From Sulfuritalea sp. (GTDB lineage Bacteria > Pseudomonadota > Gammaproteobacteria > Burkholderiales > Rhodocyclaceae): a stretch of DNA of 47,581 nt. The position numbers and the translations under genes were made by a program. Location of the stretch: positions 1-47,581 of the forward strand of contig NZ_JAFLDR010000032.1 in NCBI RefSeq assembly GCF_017302275.1. The letters run 5' to 3'. Every line of letters starts with the position of its first letter. Positions within the stretch are counted from its first letter, which is position 1. Shown one piece after another: positions 17,369 to 27,249 of the stretch. The notes under the pieces are model-generated. The model searched no databases. It saw only the letters and a list, made by a program, of their open reading frames with translations, and had not been told where the DNA came from.

Positions 17369-19332
17369 GGCGGCGCCAGGGGTAGCAGGATGCGGAATAC
17401 GGTTCCTCCTTCCGGGTTGGCCTCGAACGAGAGGCGGCCCCGGTGATTCTCAATCACCGAACGGCAAATTGCCAGCCCCATGCCAAGGCCTTCGGTCTTG
17501 GTGGTGAATAGCGGGTCAAACAACTGATCGGCCACGCCGGGATCGATTCCGCAGCCGCGATCGGCGATTGCGAGCCTGGCGTAGCCATCGGCGCAGTCGA
17601 GTGCAATGACCAGTTGCCGCTGATCGGGCGCGGTGTCGCGCATGGATTCGATCGCATTGCGCAGCAGGTTGAAGAGGGCCTGCTCCAGCAGGACCGGATC
17701 GCCCTCGACCGTCACCTGCGGGAAAAGCGCCAGCGAGACGCGGATGCCCTTTTGCCGGATCTCGCCGTCCATCAGCGCCAGCGCGGCTTCGATGCGCTGC
17801 GCAAGATGAACTTTTTCGAAGTGATTTTCGCCCGGTCGGGCGAGGCTGTAGATCCGACGGATCACCTGTCCGGCGCGGTGTGCCTGTTCCACCGCCTTGT
17901 CCAGCGCGGGCAGCACGTCGGTCGTCGGCGTCTGCTTGCGCAGCAGGTTGGCCGCCCCGGTGCAATAGCTCGATATGGCGGCCAGCGGCTGGTTCAGTTC
18001 ATGCGCGATGCTCGACGCCATTTCCCCCATGGCGACCAGCCGCGCCGTGGATTGCAGGCGATCCTGCTGCTGGCGCGCGCGTTCGTCGGCGTGCTTGCGC
18101 TCGGTGATATCGACCATCGAGCCCATCCAGCCGGAGTGCCGGCCCTGGGCGTCGATCAGCGGCGCCTCGTGGATCAGCACATCGATTACGTCGCCGTTGC
18201 GGCGCTTGAACTTCAGCTCGAAGCCTTCTTCCGGGCCCTGTCCGGCGAGGACCCGGTCATGCATGGCGCGGGTTTCGTCGAGATAGTCGTCAGCCCAGTA
18301 AGGCATCGGCGGACGGCGGCCGATCAGTTCCGCCGCCGACCAGCCGACCATGCGGCAGAAGGCCGGGTTGACGTAGATGATCTCCCCGTCGAGGTTGCGT
18401 GCGCGCATCCCGGTATCGAGCGAATCCTCCATCGCCTTGCGGAATGCGTGTTCCCGCTGCAACTGCTCCTCCACGGCCTGGCGACGCAGGACGTGGCGGC
18501 GCAGGATCCAGAGGCTCCACAGCACGATCAGCGCCAGGATGACCAGGCTGACCGAGAGCAGCACGCTGGCCAGGGGCCGCGGCGCGTGATAGGGCACGGC
18601 GTGTATGCTCAGGCCCCAGCCGGGAGGATCAAAGGCGACCTGATAGCCCTCTTCGGTCACCGCGGATTCAATCTTGGAACGTGTGCCTAGCACCTTGCCG
18701 GAATCGCCGACGATGCTGATGCGATAGCGCTCGGCCAGCCACCATGGCACGCTGTCGCCGAGAAGCTCGCGGATGCGGTAGACGCCTACGACCACGCCGA
18801 CGATCTTGCCCTCGCGCGAAACAGGGACGTGGACTTCGAACTGCCAGTCGTCCGTGAAGTAGGGATAGGCTTTGCTGTAGACAGGCTTGCCCAGCGAGCG
18901 CGCGAGGCGAAAGCTTTGTCGGGACGGAAGGGCTTCCCCGGCTTCGCCTACCAGACTGGGATCCATGGTGATCGGATGCGCTTGTCGCAAGCTGCCGTCG
19001 GTTCCCAGCCAGATCAGTTGCCGCAGCCCGCTTTCGAAGCCGAATACGGTACGGGCGAAGGACTCGAAGGCCCTGGCGTCGAGCGTGTGCGCCAGGTCGA
19101 TGCGTCCGAGGACTTCCTGGTTGCGCGTCAGATGAAAGCGAAGATTCTGTTCCAGCCACAGGATGTCGCTGATGAGCGTCGCGCGCCTTTCCTCTTTGTC
19201 GGCGCGATCAGACATCCAGAGCAGCAGGGCGACGCCGCTGACGAACAGGACAAAGGCCAGTCGCGGCAGGATCCACAGCCAGCTCCGTCGGCTGGTGCGC
19301 TCTGGCGGTGGACTGGGCGAGTGAAGGTTCAC
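17365..19332 (-). CDS. dctS: DctS-like sensor histidine kinase
   Basis: A 655-residue inner-membrane kinase. TM1 is at about 21-40 and TM2 at about 255-277, enclosing a ~210-residue periplasmic sensor domain of the double-PAS/dCACHE kind ('GRIVGVVVGVYRIRELL'-type strand). A cytoplasmic PAS with PAC follows (about 300-410, ending VDITERKHADE), then HisKA with H444 in SSIAHELNQPL and an HATPase domain with N, G1 (DRGCGIDPG) and G2 (GLGMGLAICRS) boxes. In Rhodobacter DctS senses C4-dicarboxylates and phosphorylates DctR. The substrate is inferred from the neighbouring TRAP genes. The gene is divergent from dctP across a 151-nt gap. Confidence 0.87.
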   Translation of the reverse strand: MNLHSPSPPPERTSRRSWLWILPRLAFVLFVSGVALLLWMSDRADKEERRATLISDILWLEQNLRFHLTRNQEVLGRIDLAHTLDARAFESFARTVFGFESGLRQLIWLGTDGSLRQAHPITMDPSLVGEAGEALPSRQSFRLARSLGKPVYSKAYPYFTDDWQFEVHVPVSREGKIVGVVVGVYRIRELLGDSVPWWLAERYRISIVGDSGKVLGTRSKIESAVTEEGYQVAFDPPGWGLSIHAVPYHAPRPLASVLLSVSLVILALIVLWSLWILRRHVLRRQAVEEQLQREHAFRKAMEDSLDTGMRARNLDGEIIYVNPAFCRMVGWSAAELIGRRPPMPYWADDYLDETRAMHDRVLAGQGPEEGFELKFKRRNGDVIDVLIHEAPLIDAQGRHSGWMGSMVDITERKHADERARQQQDRLQSTARLVAMGEMASSIAHELNQPLAAISSYCTGAANLLRKQTPTTDVLPALDKAVEQAHRAGQVIRRIYSLARPGENHFEKVHLAQRIEAALALMDGEIRQKGIRVSLALFPQVTVEGDPVLLEQALFNLLRNAIESMRDTAPDQRQLVIALDCADGYARLAIADRGCGIDPGVADQLFDPLFTTKTEGLGMGLAICRSVIENHRGRLSFEANPEGGTVFRILLPLAPP

Positions 19333-19483
19333 GCCACGATATTAGCGCGGCCCGCCGCACCGGGTGGCACGTTTGCGGAAATCCACAATAGGCAGCCCAA
19401 GCGGGGACATGGAGAATTCGCCTCACCGCAGCGTGCGGAGTGGTAATCTTTCGCGCACCACAACACCAACAGGAGGATGGAAC

Positions 19484-20488
19484 ATGAAAATGCATACCAT
19501 GGTTGTCGGCCTAGTTGCCGCCACGTTCTCGATGATCGCCATGGCCCAGGCCCCGATCGTCATCAAGTTCAGTCACGTGGTGGCCGCCGATACGCCCAAG
19601 GGCAAGGCCTCGGAATTTTTCGCCAAGAGGGCCGCGGAGCTGACCAAGGGCAAGGCCAAGGTCGAGGTCTATGCCAACAGTGCGTTGTATAAGGACAAGG
19701 AAGAGATGGAGGCGCTGCAACTCGGTGCCGTGCAGATGCTGGCACCATCCTTGGCAAAATTCGGCCCGCTGGGCGTCAAGGAATTCGAGGCATTCGATTT
19801 CCCCTACATCTTCGACGACACGGCCGATCTGCACAAGATCACGCAGGGACCGATAGGAGCCGGCATGCTGGCCAAGCTGGAGCCCAAGGGTATCAAGGGG
19901 CTGGCCTTCTGGGACAACGGCTTCAAGTCCTTCTCCGCCAATACACCGATCAAGGCACCGGCCGACCTCAAGGGCAAGAAGCTGCGCATCCAGTCATCGA
20001 AGGTGCTCGAAGAGCAGATTCGCTCGGTCGGCGGCCTGCCTCAGGTTATGGCCTTTTCCGAGGTCTATCAGGCACTCCAGACCGGCGTCGTCGATGGCAC
20101 CGAAAATCCGATCTCGAACCTTTACACGCAGAAGATGCATGAAGTTCAGAAGCATCTGACGCTGACCAATCACGGTTACCTCGGCTACGCGGTCATCACC
20201 AACAAGAAGTTCTGGGAAGGCTTGCCCGCGGATGTTCGTGGTCAGCTGGAAGCGGCCATGAAGGAGGCTACGGCCTACGCCAACAAGATCGCGCAGGAAG
20301 AGAACGACATGTCGCTCGAAGGTGTCAAGAAGAGCGGCAAGACGACCGTCTATGTGCCGACCAAGGAAGAACGCATGGCGTTCAAGAAGGCCATGGCTCC
20401 GGTGCACGTGAAGATGGCCGACCGTGTCGGCAAGGACCTGCTCCAGTCGATCTACAAGGAAACCGGGTTCGATCCCAACAAGCTTTAA
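19484..20488 (+). CDS. dctP: TRAP transporter substrate-binding protein DctP
   Basis: A 334-residue periplasmic protein with a signal peptide (1 to about 21, cleavage after AMAQA). The DctP family pattern is clear: 'IKFSHVVAADTPKG', 'LGAVQMLAPSLAKF', the carboxylate-binding Arg in 'GKKLRIQSS', 'QTGVVDGTENPISN' and 'VITNKKFWEGLP'. Such proteins bind C4-dicarboxylates such as succinate, malate or fumarate, or related organic acids. ATG at 19484 follows a perfect AGGAGG (19471-19476); an upstream 40-codon extension was rejected. A hairpin after the gene may raise its level relative to the membrane subunits. Confidence 0.92.
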   Translation: MKMHTMVVGLVAATFSMIAMAQAPIVIKFSHVVAADTPKGKASEFFAKRAAELTKGKAKVEVYANSALYKDKEEMEALQLGAVQMLAPSLAKFGPLGVKEFEAFDFPYIFDDTADLHKITQGPIGAGMLAKLEPKGIKGLAFWDNGFKSFSANTPIKAPADLKGKKLRIQSSKVLEEQIRSVGGLPQVMAFSEVYQALQTGVVDGTENPISNLYTQKMHEVQKHLTLTNHGYLGYAVITNKKFWEGLPADVRGQLEAAMKEATAYANKIAQEENDMSLEGVKKSGKTTVYVPTKEERMAFKKAMAPVHVKMADRVGKDLLQSIYKETGFDPNKL

Positions 20489-20504
20489 GACAGATCGGCA
20501 TCAA

Positions 20505-20532
20505 ACCGCCGGCATGCCATGCTGCCGGCGGT
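20505..20532 (+). promoter_or_regulatory. Intercistronic hairpin between dctP and dctQ
   Basis: ACCGCCGGCA (20505-20514) pairs perfectly with TGCCGGCGGT (20523-20532) around an 8-nt loop. No T-run follows. Such structures after a binding-protein gene often stabilise its mRNA or attenuate read-through to the permease genes; that role is inference. Confidence 0.65.
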
Positions 20533-20588
20533 AGCCTCAACTCGTAGAGCATCAAGCAGGCTACCGTCAATCCCGGGGGAGCATTTCC

Positions 20589-21329
20589 ATGAAATTTCTC
20601 GATCATCTTGAGGAGTGGTTGATCACATTCCTCATGGGCGCCGCTACGTTGATCATATTCGCCGCGGTTGTCCATCGCTATGCCGCCAGCGCCGGAATCC
20701 CCGGGGTGCAGGATTGGCTGCTGTCGCTCAACTTCAGCTGGGCGCAGGAACTCTGCATCATCATGTTCGTCTGGATGGCCAAGTTCGGCGCCGCCTACGG
20801 CGTGCGCACCGGCATCCACGTCGGCGTCGACGTGCTGATCAATCGGCTCGAAGACAGCATGCGCAGCAAGTTCATCATATTCGGCCTGGCTGCCGGCGCA
20901 CTGTTTACCGGCATCGTCGGTACGCTGGGCGCTCACTTTGTCTGGGAGAACGGCGCGCACTACGCGATATTCACGACCCTGGGCATGTCGGTCGGCGACG
21001 TACCCGAAGGCCCGACCACGCCTGACCTGGAATGGCCGACGTGGATCGTGTATTCGGCGATTCCGCTCGGCAGCAGCCTGATGTGCTTCCGCTTCCTGCA
21101 GGTGTTGGTGAGCTTCATCCGTACGGGTGATCTGCCACATCACGATCATGGCCACGTCGATGGTCTCGAGGAGGAAACACCGCCGGTCGACGTCAATCCT
21201 TACGAAATGGATGACAACCTGCACATGCGGGATCTCAAGCACACCATGGTGGGCGACGACCGTCGCTCGCGGAATGTTCCGACCGACCCGGATCGGCGCA
21301 AGGAAGATCTGGGAGGACAACCGAAATGA
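20589..21329 (+). CDS. dctQ: TRAP transporter small permease DctQ
   Basis: A 246-residue membrane protein with four hydrophobic segments (about 10-30, 52-72, 95-117 and 150-172) of the DctQ family, the small subunit that partners DctM. 'SWAQELCIIMFVWMAKFGAAYGVRTGIHVGVD' style spacing shows the typical charged loop after TM2. The last ~65 residues are a hydrophilic tail rich in His and Asp (HHDHGH) and Arg, longer than most DctQ proteins I recall. Its stop overlaps the dctM start by 4 nt (ATGA). Confidence 0.88.
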   Translation: MKFLDHLEEWLITFLMGAATLIIFAAVVHRYAASAGIPGVQDWLLSLNFSWAQELCIIMFVWMAKFGAAYGVRTGIHVGVDVLINRLEDSMRSKFIIFGLAAGALFTGIVGTLGAHFVWENGAHYAIFTTLGMSVGDVPEGPTTPDLEWPTWIVYSAIPLGSSLMCFRFLQVLVSFIRTGDLPHHDHGHVDGLEEETPPVDVNPYEMDDNLHMRDLKHTMVGDDRRSRNVPTDPDRRKEDLGGQPK

Positions 21330-22609
21330 ACGCCACCATCATTTTTGTGATCCTGCTGGGATTGATGCTGACCGGCATGCCGATTTCGATTTCGCTCGGC
21401 CTCACGGTGCTCAGTTTTCTCTTCCTCTTCACCCAGGTACCTCTGGAGTCCGTTGCACTGAAGCTTTTCACCGGCATCGAGAAGTTCGAGATCATGGCGA
21501 TCCCGTTCTTCATCCTCGCCGGTAACTTCCTGACCCATGGCGGGGTGGCGAAACGCATGATCCGCTTCGCTTCGTCAATGGTCGGACACTGGCATGGAGG
21601 CTTGGGCCTGTCGGGCGTGGTCGCTTGCGCCTTGTTCGCGGCGATTTCCGGTTCGTCGCCGGCAACCGTGGTGGCGATCGGCTCGATCCTGCTGCCGGCG
21701 ATGGTCAAGGCGGGGTTCCCGAACAAGTTCGGCGCCGGCGTGATCACCACCTCGGGCGCGCTGGGAATCCTGATCCCGCCGTCCATCGTCATGGTGATGT
21801 ACTCGGTGGCGACCAATACTTCGGTCGGTGCCCTTTTCATGGCCGGCGTGGTGCCTGGCATAGGCCTGGCCATGGTTCTCGGCGGGGTAACTTACTACCG
21901 GGCGCGCAAGTTCGACTATCCGCGGTTGCCCAAGGCCACTTTTCCCGAGAAACTCAAGGCCTTCAAAGAGTCTGCCTGGGGCCTGCTGCTGATCGTGATC
22001 GTGATGGGCGGCATCTATTCGGGCATGTTTACGCCGACAGAGGCGGCGGCCATGAGCGCGGTGTATGCCTTCTATGTGGCCGTGTTTGTGTATAAAGATC
22101 TCGGCCCGAAGGATGTGCCGCGAGTGCTGCTCAATTCGGCAAACATGTCGGCGATGCTGCTCTACATCATTACCAACGCCGTGCTGTTCTCCTTCATCAT
22201 GACCAACGAGAACATCCCGCAGGCGCTGGCGGACTGGATGCTGGGCCACGGCCTGGGCATGATCACCTTCCTGCTTGCCTGCAACATCATCCTGCTCTTG
22301 GCCGGCAACTTCATGGAACCGTCATCGATCGTGCTGATCTTTGCGCCCATCCTTTTCCCGGTGGCGGTCAAGCTGGGCATCGATCCGGTACATTTCGGCA
22401 TCATCATGGTAGTCAACATGGAAGTCGGCATGTGCCATCCGCCGGTGGGCCTCAATCTTTATGTAGCCTCGGGTATCACCAAGATGGGCATCACCGAGCT
22501 GACGGTTGCGGTCTGGCCCTGGCTGCTTTCGATGCTGGGATTCCTGGTCGTGGTGACTTACTGGCCCGGCCTGTCGATCTGGTTCCCGAAGTATCTGGGC
22601 ATGATGTAG
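21326..22609 (+). CDS. dctM: TRAP transporter large permease DctM
   Basis: A 427-residue permease with about twelve membrane segments, the Na+-driven transport subunit of the TRAP complex. Family hallmarks are 'MAIPFFILAGNFLTHGG', 'GSSPATVVAIGSILLPAM' (binding region), 'GALGILIPPSIVMVMYS' and 'FTPTEAAAMSAVYA'. Length is normal for dicarboxylate DctM. It is coupled to dctQ by a 4-nt overlap and followed by a strong terminator. Confidence 0.93.
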   Translation: MNATIIFVILLGLMLTGMPISISLGLTVLSFLFLFTQVPLESVALKLFTGIEKFEIMAIPFFILAGNFLTHGGVAKRMIRFASSMVGHWHGGLGLSGVVACALFAAISGSSPATVVAIGSILLPAMVKAGFPNKFGAGVITTSGALGILIPPSIVMVMYSVATNTSVGALFMAGVVPGIGLAMVLGGVTYYRARKFDYPRLPKATFPEKLKAFKESAWGLLLIVIVMGGIYSGMFTPTEAAAMSAVYAFYVAVFVYKDLGPKDVPRVLLNSANMSAMLLYIITNAVLFSFIMTNENIPQALADWMLGHGLGMITFLLACNIILLLAGNFMEPSSIVLIFAPILFPVAVKLGIDPVHFGIIMVVNMEVGMCHPPVGLNLYVASGITKMGITELTVAVWPWLLSMLGFLVVVTYWPGLSIWFPKYLGMM

Positions 22610-22628
22610 CAATCCGACTGCCTCGGCG

Positions 22629-22662
22629 ACAAGGGCCCGGCATTACCGGGCCCTTGTCTTTT
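22629..22662 (+). terminator. Rho-independent terminator of dctPQM
   Basis: ACAAGGGCCCGG (22629-22640), loop CATTA, CCGGGCCCTTGT (22646-22657), then CTTTTC. A 12-bp perfect stem. Confidence 0.88.
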
Positions 22663-22774
22663 CTGCGTCCGGCGGGCCGTCATGCCCGAAAATGGGCAGG
22701 AAACTGAGATAAAATATCAAGTTAGGTTTTTTGCGCAATTTATTCTTGTAGTTCAACCTGTTCTGGAGAAAGTA

Positions 22775-23200
22775 ATGGCTGTCGAGCGTACCCTGTCGAT
22801 CATCAAACCCGATGCAGTTGCAAAGAACGTGATCGGCAAGATCTATTCCCGATTCGAGACCAACGGTCTCAAGATCGCCGCATCCCGCATGATTCACCTT
22901 TCGCGCAAGGATGCCGAGGGTTTCTATGCCGTGCACAAGGACCGTCCCTTCTTCAAGGACCTGGTCGAGTTCATGATTTCCGGCCCCGTGATGGTTCAGG
23001 TGCTCGAAGGCGAGGGCGCCATTGCCAAGAATCGCGAACTGATGGGCGCCACCGACCCGAAGAAGGCGGCTCCCGGCACCATCCGCGCCGACTTCGCCGA
23101 CAGCATCGACGCCAATGCCGTGCATGGCTCGGATGCGCCGGAAACCGCCGCGGTCGAGATCGCCTACTTCTTCCCGGCGCTGAACGTCTACTCGCGCTAA
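22775..23200 (+). CDS. ndk: Nucleoside diphosphate kinase
   Basis: A 141-residue enzyme that transfers the gamma phosphate of ATP to nucleoside diphosphates through a phosphohistidine. Start [15 protein letters not shown] and the active-site NAVHGSDA with His117 are diagnostic. ATG at 22775 follows GGAGAA at normal spacing; the upstream frame is not conserved. The 5' region is AT-rich (TAAAAT, TATTCT near 22710-22745) and should hold the promoter of the ndk-to-hisS gene run. rlmN starts 6 nt after its stop. Confidence 0.96.
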   Translation: MAVERTLSIIKPDAVAKNVIGKIYSRFETNGLKIAASRMIHLSRKDAEGFYAVHKDRPFFKDLVEFMISGPVMVQVLEGEGAIAKNRELMGATDPKKAAPGTIRADFADSIDANAVHGSDAPETAAVEIAYFFPALNVYSR

Positions 23201-23206
23201 GCAGAA

Positions 23207-24328
23207 ATGAGCGTCAACCTCCTCGATTTCGATGCAGAAGGCCTGAGCGCCTGGTTCGCACGGCAGGGCGAGAAGCCCTTCCGCGCGCGCCAGGTGCTGC
23301 GCTGGATCCATCAACGCGGGGAGGGCGATTTCAATGCAATGACCGACATTGCCAGGTCGCTGCGCGAGAAGCTCCTGGCCTCGGCCGCCGTGTCGCCGGC
23401 GCCGACTGTCAGCGACAAGCTGTCTGAAGACGGCACGCGCAAGTTCCTGTTCGATGTCGGCAATCGCAACGCGGTGGAAACCGTGTTCATTCCCGAGGAT
23501 GACCGCGGCACGCTGTGTGTTTCCTCGCAGGCGGGCTGTGCGCTGGAATGCGCGTTCTGCTCCACCGGGCGCCAGGGCTTCAACCGGAATCTGACCACGG
23601 CCGAAATCATCGGCCAACTGTGGCAGGCCAATCGCGCCCTGGGGTTTGCCCCCGGGGGCGAACGCATCATCAGCAACGTGGTGCTGATGGGCATGGGCGA
23701 ACCCCTGGCCAACTTCGACAACCTGGTGCCCGCCCTGCGCCTGATGCTGGACGACAACGCCTACGGCCTGTCGCGGCGGCGCGTCACGGTGTCCACCTCG
23801 GGTATCGTGCCGACCATGGACAGGCTGGCCGAGGCCTGCCCGGTGGCGCTCGCCGTTTCGCTGCACGCGCCGACCGACGGCCTGCGCAACAGGCTCGTCC
23901 CGATCAACCGCAAATATCCGCTGGCTGAGCTCATGGCGGCGTGCCGGCGCTACCTGGTCCATGCGCCGCGCGATTTCATCACCTTCGAGTACGTGATGCT
24001 CGACGGGGTCAATGACAGCGACGCCGATGCCCGCGCGCTGCTGCACCTGGTGCGCGACGTACCCTGCAAGTTCAACCTGATCCCCTTCAACCCGTTCCAA
24101 GATTCCGGTTTCCGTCGTTCCCCGGCGGAACGGGTGCGGCGCTTCGCCACCCTGCTCATCGATGCCGGCATCGTTACCACGATCCGCAAGACGCGCGGCG
24201 ACGACATCGATGCCGCTTGCGGACAGCTGGCGGGACGGGTGCAGGACAAGTCGCGGCGTGTGGTTCGTCTTGCCGCTTCGGCCAGCGTGACGGCTGGCAG
24301 CCTTGCTGGAGTTGAACTGCACCCATGA
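23207..24328 (+). CDS. rlmN: Dual-specificity 23S rRNA/tRNA methyltransferase RlmN
   Basis: A 373-residue radical SAM enzyme methylating C2 of A2503 in 23S rRNA and A37 in some tRNAs. The radical-SAM cluster motif C111-x3-C115-x2-C118 (CALECAFC) and the catalytic cysteine in '[11 protein letters not shown]' near the C-terminus are both present. It also has 'GMGEPLANF' for SAM and the N-terminal RNA-binding helical region. Residues 62-67 (AVSPAP) fall in a dispersed DNA repeat without length change. Its stop overlaps the pilW start (ATGA), the conserved ndk-rlmN-pilW order. Confidence 0.95.
   Translation: MSVNLLDFDAEGLSAWFARQGEKPFRARQVLRWIHQRGEGDFNAMTDIARSLREKLLASAAVSPAPTVSDKLSEDGTRKFLFDVGNRNAVETVFIPEDDRGTLCVSSQAGCALECAFCSTGRQGFNRNLTTAEIIGQLWQANRALGFAPGGERIISNVVLMGMGEPLANFDNLVPALRLMLDDNAYGLSRRRVTVSTSGIVPTMDRLAEACPVALAVSLHAPTDGLRNRLVPINRKYPLAELMAACRRYLVHAPRDFITFEYVMLDGVNDSDADARALLHLVRDVPCKFNLIPFNPFQDSGFRRSPAERVRRFATLLIDAGIVTTIRKTRGDDIDAACGQLAGRVQDKSRRVVRLAASASVTAGSLAGVELHP
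23387..23406. repeat. Dispersed 20-bp repeat, copy in rlmN
   Basis: GCCGTGTCGCCGGCGCCGAC, 19 of 20 identical to the pyrF copy. Here it is read in the opposite sense relative to the gene (VSPAPT), unlike the porin and pyrF copies. Confidence 0.65.
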
Positions 24329-25113
24329 ACAATACGATCCTGGTTCTTTCGATGGCGTTCCTGCTGGCGGCCTGCACCACGTCCGGGTCCGGTTCCGGCG
24401 AGGGCGCGCAGCAGGCGGTCTCGGCACAGCCCGCGGCCAGCGAACAGCAGCAACGGGCCAGGGTCCATGTCGAACTGGGCTCCCTCTACCTGCTCGACGG
24501 ACGCTTTGCGATTGCGCTCGAGGAGGCGCGCATCGCGCTCGCGGCCGATTCCGGCTATGCGCCGGCCTACAACCTGCTGGGCCTTACCCACATGGGGATG
24601 AACGAGCCCGGACTGGCCGACGAAAATTTTCGGAAAGCCCTCGGTCTGGCTCCCGGCGATCCGGAAATCAACAACAACTACGGCTGGTTCCTTTGCCACA
24701 ATGGTCGAGAAAAGGATTCGATCGGCTATTTCACGGCGGCGGCAAAGAACCCGCTGTATCCGACGCCGACCAAGCCCTACACCAACGCCGGAATCTGTTC
24801 CCTGCGCATGAAGGACGACAAGGCCGCCGAGGATTACCTGCTGTTGGCGCTGCGTTTGTCGCCGACCAATACGCAGGCTCTGTACTGGCTGGCGGACATC
24901 GCCTATCGCAAGGGCCGCCTTGCGGAAGCCCGCCAGTGGGCGACCGATATCGAAAGAATGATGGAACCGACGGCCGAGCTCGTTTGGCTGGCCTTGCGCA
25001 TCGAGCGCAAGCTTGGCAATCGGGATACGGAAGCGCGCTACGCATCGCAATTGCGCCGCCGCTTTCCCGGGTCGCCGGAACAGCGCCTGATGAACCAGGG
25101 GCAGTATGACTGA
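24325..25113 (+). CDS. pilW: Type IV pilus biogenesis/stability lipoprotein PilW (PilF)
   Basis: A 262-residue outer-membrane lipoprotein. The signal peptide ends with lipobox LLAAC17, and the mature protein is made of about six TPR repeats ('[29 protein letters not shown]', '[15 protein letters not shown]'). PilW/PilF pilots the secretin PilQ to the outer membrane for pilus assembly. The conserved neighbours rlmN upstream and rodZ downstream support the call. It overlaps rodZ by 8 nt. Confidence 0.91.
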   Translation: MNNTILVLSMAFLLAACTTSGSGSGEGAQQAVSAQPAASEQQQRARVHVELGSLYLLDGRFAIALEEARIALAADSGYAPAYNLLGLTHMGMNEPGLADENFRKALGLAPGDPEINNNYGWFLCHNGREKDSIGYFTAAAKNPLYPTPTKPYTNAGICSLRMKDDKAAEDYLLLALRLSPTNTQALYWLADIAYRKGRLAEARQWATDIERMMEPTAELVWLALRIERKLGNRDTEARYASQLRRRFPGSPEQRLMNQGQYD

Positions 25114-25954
25114 GGCACCAGTGACGGAATCCGCCGTACCCGAAGCGGAACAACCCGGCGCGACGCCCGCCGACAATTCGGCCGAACCGGCGCTGTCGAA
25201 CACGCCGGGCGCGGTCTTGCATCGCGCGCGGGAAGAGCGCGGCCAGTCGATTTCCGACGTGGTGCAGGTAATCCGGTTCAGCGCACGCCAGATCGAGGCG
25301 CTGGAGCGCGACGACTACGCCGCCTTGCCGGGTCCCACCGCTGTTCGCGGGCTGGTGCGCAACTACGCGAAGTTCCTCAAGCTCGATCCGACTCCACTGC
25401 TAGCCCAGCTCGATCCGGCGGTACCGATTCCGGAATCCGACGTCCGTCCGCCCGCCAACATGGGGGAGGCCGAGGATTCGACCCTTGTCGAGAAAAGCTC
25501 CGCCAGCCTGCCGGCCATCGTCGCGGTACTTGTGCTCCTTGCCTTGGGAGCCTATTGGTTTCTCGTCATGTCCGGTTCCGACGAGCCGCCGGGCACGTCC
25601 GCCGTCTCCGGCATCGTGGCGCCGGCAACGAATCCGCCGACCTCGCCGCCCGTGGCTCCCGTGGTCGTGCCGACGCCGCCGACGACCGTCGAGGGCGCGC
25701 CGGTCGTCGCGCCACCGGCGGGCGGACTGCGCGTTGAATTCGACGACCGGTCCTGGGTCGAAATACGCGACGCGACGCAAAAGATCGTATTTGTCGGCGA
25801 GTACCCGGCCGGAACCCGGCAGGACGTCGACGGCAAGGCGCCGTTCCAGATCTGGATAGGCAAGGCATCCGGCGTGCGACTGTTCATGGGTGAGCGCAGC
25901 ATCGACCTCAAGCCGCATACCCGCGAAGAAGTCGCGCGGTTTACACTCGAATGA
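25106..25954 (+). CDS. rodZ: RodZ-like helix-turn-helix membrane protein
   Basis: A 282-residue bitopic protein. The cytoplasmic part has an Xre-like HTH at about 34-100 ('[21 protein letters not shown] ... [11 protein letters not shown]'), the domain that binds MreB in E. coli RodZ. One TM follows at 136-155, then a Pro/Val-rich periplasmic linker (about 165-210) and a beta-rich DUF4115 domain ('[21 protein letters not shown]'). It helps set rod shape with MreB. It overlaps pilW by 8 nt and ispG by 4 nt. Confidence 0.9.
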   Translation: MTEAPVTESAVPEAEQPGATPADNSAEPALSNTPGAVLHRAREERGQSISDVVQVIRFSARQIEALERDDYAALPGPTAVRGLVRNYAKFLKLDPTPLLAQLDPAVPIPESDVRPPANMGEAEDSTLVEKSSASLPAIVAVLVLLALGAYWFLVMSGSDEPPGTSAVSGIVAPATNPPTSPPVAPVVVPTPPTTVEGAPVVAPPAGGLRVEFDDRSWVEIRDATQKIVFVGEYPAGTRQDVDGKAPFQIWIGKASGVRLFMGERSIDLKPHTREEVARFTLE

Positions 25955-27204
25955 GCGGCGTTTCCCGGGGCTTGGCGGCGCGGCGGAGCAGTCGCCGCGT
26001 CATGGTGGCGAAAGTCAGCGTTGGTGGTACGGCGCCCGCATCACCGGTGGTCATCCAGTCCATGACCAATACCGACACCGAAGATGTATTCACGACGTCC
26101 ATGCAGGTGGCGCAACTGGCGCGCGCCGGGTCCGAACTGGTGCGCATCACCGTCAACACACGCGAAGCCGCCGCCGCCGTGCCGAAGATTCGCGACCGAC
26201 TGGCGCAGATGAACGTCGACGTGCCGCTGATCGGAGACTTCCATTTCAACGGGCACAAGCTCCTCGCCGAGCATCCGGCATGTGCCGAGGCGCTGGCCAA
26301 GCTGCGCATCAATCCGGGCAATGTCGGCAAAGGGGCGCGGCGCGACGAGCAGTTCGCGCAATTGATCGAGATCGCCTGCAGGTACGACAAGCCGATTCGC
26401 ATCGGGGTGAACTGGGGCAGCCTCGACCAGGCGCTGCTGGCCCGCATCATGGACGAAAACGCCACGCGTGCGGAGCCCAAGGATGCGACCGAGATCATGC
26501 GCGAAGCGATGGTGACCTCCGCCCTGGAATCGGCGGCCCAGGCCGAAGCACTGGGCCTGCCCGGCGACCAAATCATCCTGTCATGCAAAGTCTCCGGCGT
26601 GCAGGACCTGATCGCGATCTATCGCGAACTCGCGCGGCGCTGCGACTACCCACTGCATCTGGGCCTGACCGAGGCCGGCATGGGCAGCAAGGGCATCGTC
26701 GCGTCGACCGCGGCGCTGGGCGTGCTGCTGCAGGAAGGCATCGGAGATACCATCCGCGTGTCGCTCACCCCCGAGCCCAACGGCGACCGCACCCGGGAAG
26801 TGATCGTCGCCCAGGAGATCCTGCAGACCATGGGCCTGCGCGCATTCACTCCGCTGGTGGCGGCCTGCCCCGGTTGCGGACGCACCACCAGCACGGTGTT
26901 CCAGGAGCTGGCGCAGGATATCCAGAACTACGTGCGCGAGCGCATGCCGGAATGGCGCCTCGCCCGGGTCGGCGTCGAGAACATGACGCTGGCCGTGATG
27001 GGCTGCGTGGTGAACGGTCCCGGAGAAAGCAAGCACGCCAGCATCGGCATCTCGCTGCCCGGTACCGGCGAGGCGCCCGTGGCTCCGGTATATGTCGATG
27101 GCGAACGTGTCGTCACGCTGCGCGGCGAGAACATCGCCGCGGAGTTCCGTCAGATCGTTGACGACTACGTTTCGAGAAAGTATCCGGAAAGAGCGAGTCA
27201 CTGA
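25951..27204 (+). CDS. ispG: 4-hydroxy-3-methylbut-2-enyl diphosphate synthase
   Basis: A 417-residue iron-sulfur enzyme of the MEP isoprenoid pathway, converting MEcPP to HMBPP. The TIM-barrel part carries '[13 protein letters not shown]' and 'RINPGNVG'. The C-terminal part has the [4Fe-4S] cysteines in 'ACPGCGRTT' and '[14 protein letters not shown]'. Its ATG overlaps the rodZ stop (ATGA). The segment [13 protein letters not shown] near residues 20-32 resembles the dispersed repeat, but it also fits the normal family start, so I do not count it as a copy. Confidence 0.95.
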   Translation: MSGVSRGLAARRSSRRVMVAKVSVGGTAPASPVVIQSMTNTDTEDVFTTSMQVAQLARAGSELVRITVNTREAAAAVPKIRDRLAQMNVDVPLIGDFHFNGHKLLAEHPACAEALAKLRINPGNVGKGARRDEQFAQLIEIACRYDKPIRIGVNWGSLDQALLARIMDENATRAEPKDATEIMREAMVTSALESAAQAEALGLPGDQIILSCKVSGVQDLIAIYRELARRCDYPLHLGLTEAGMGSKGIVASTAALGVLLQEGIGDTIRVSLTPEPNGDRTREVIVAQEILQTMGLRAFTPLVAACPGCGRTTSTVFQELAQDIQNYVRERMPEWRLARVGVENMTLAVMGCVVNGPGESKHASIGISLPGTGEAPVAPVYVDGERVVTLRGENIAAEFRQIVDDYVSRKYPERASH

Positions 27205-27249
27205 TCGCGATTGGCGCAGTACCAACGCGCCTGCCGAAATAGACAAAAC

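Noticed and set aside
19355-19380. Sigma-54 promoter (TGGCAC...TTGC) upstream of dctP
   Set aside because: TGGCAC and TTGC are present at 19365-19376, but only 2 nt apart instead of 5, so the -24/-12 spacing is wrong.
22643-24427. Long minus-strand frame (594 codons) opposite ndk and rlmN
   Set aside because: It is a shadow of two clear genes with no motif; similar long antisense frames at 29158-31617 and 26581-28509 were rejected for the same reason.
26011-26035. Further copy of the dispersed repeat in ispG
   Set aside because: The match is weaker, and the encoded [10 protein letters not shown] aligns with the normal IspG start, so protein ancestry explains it.
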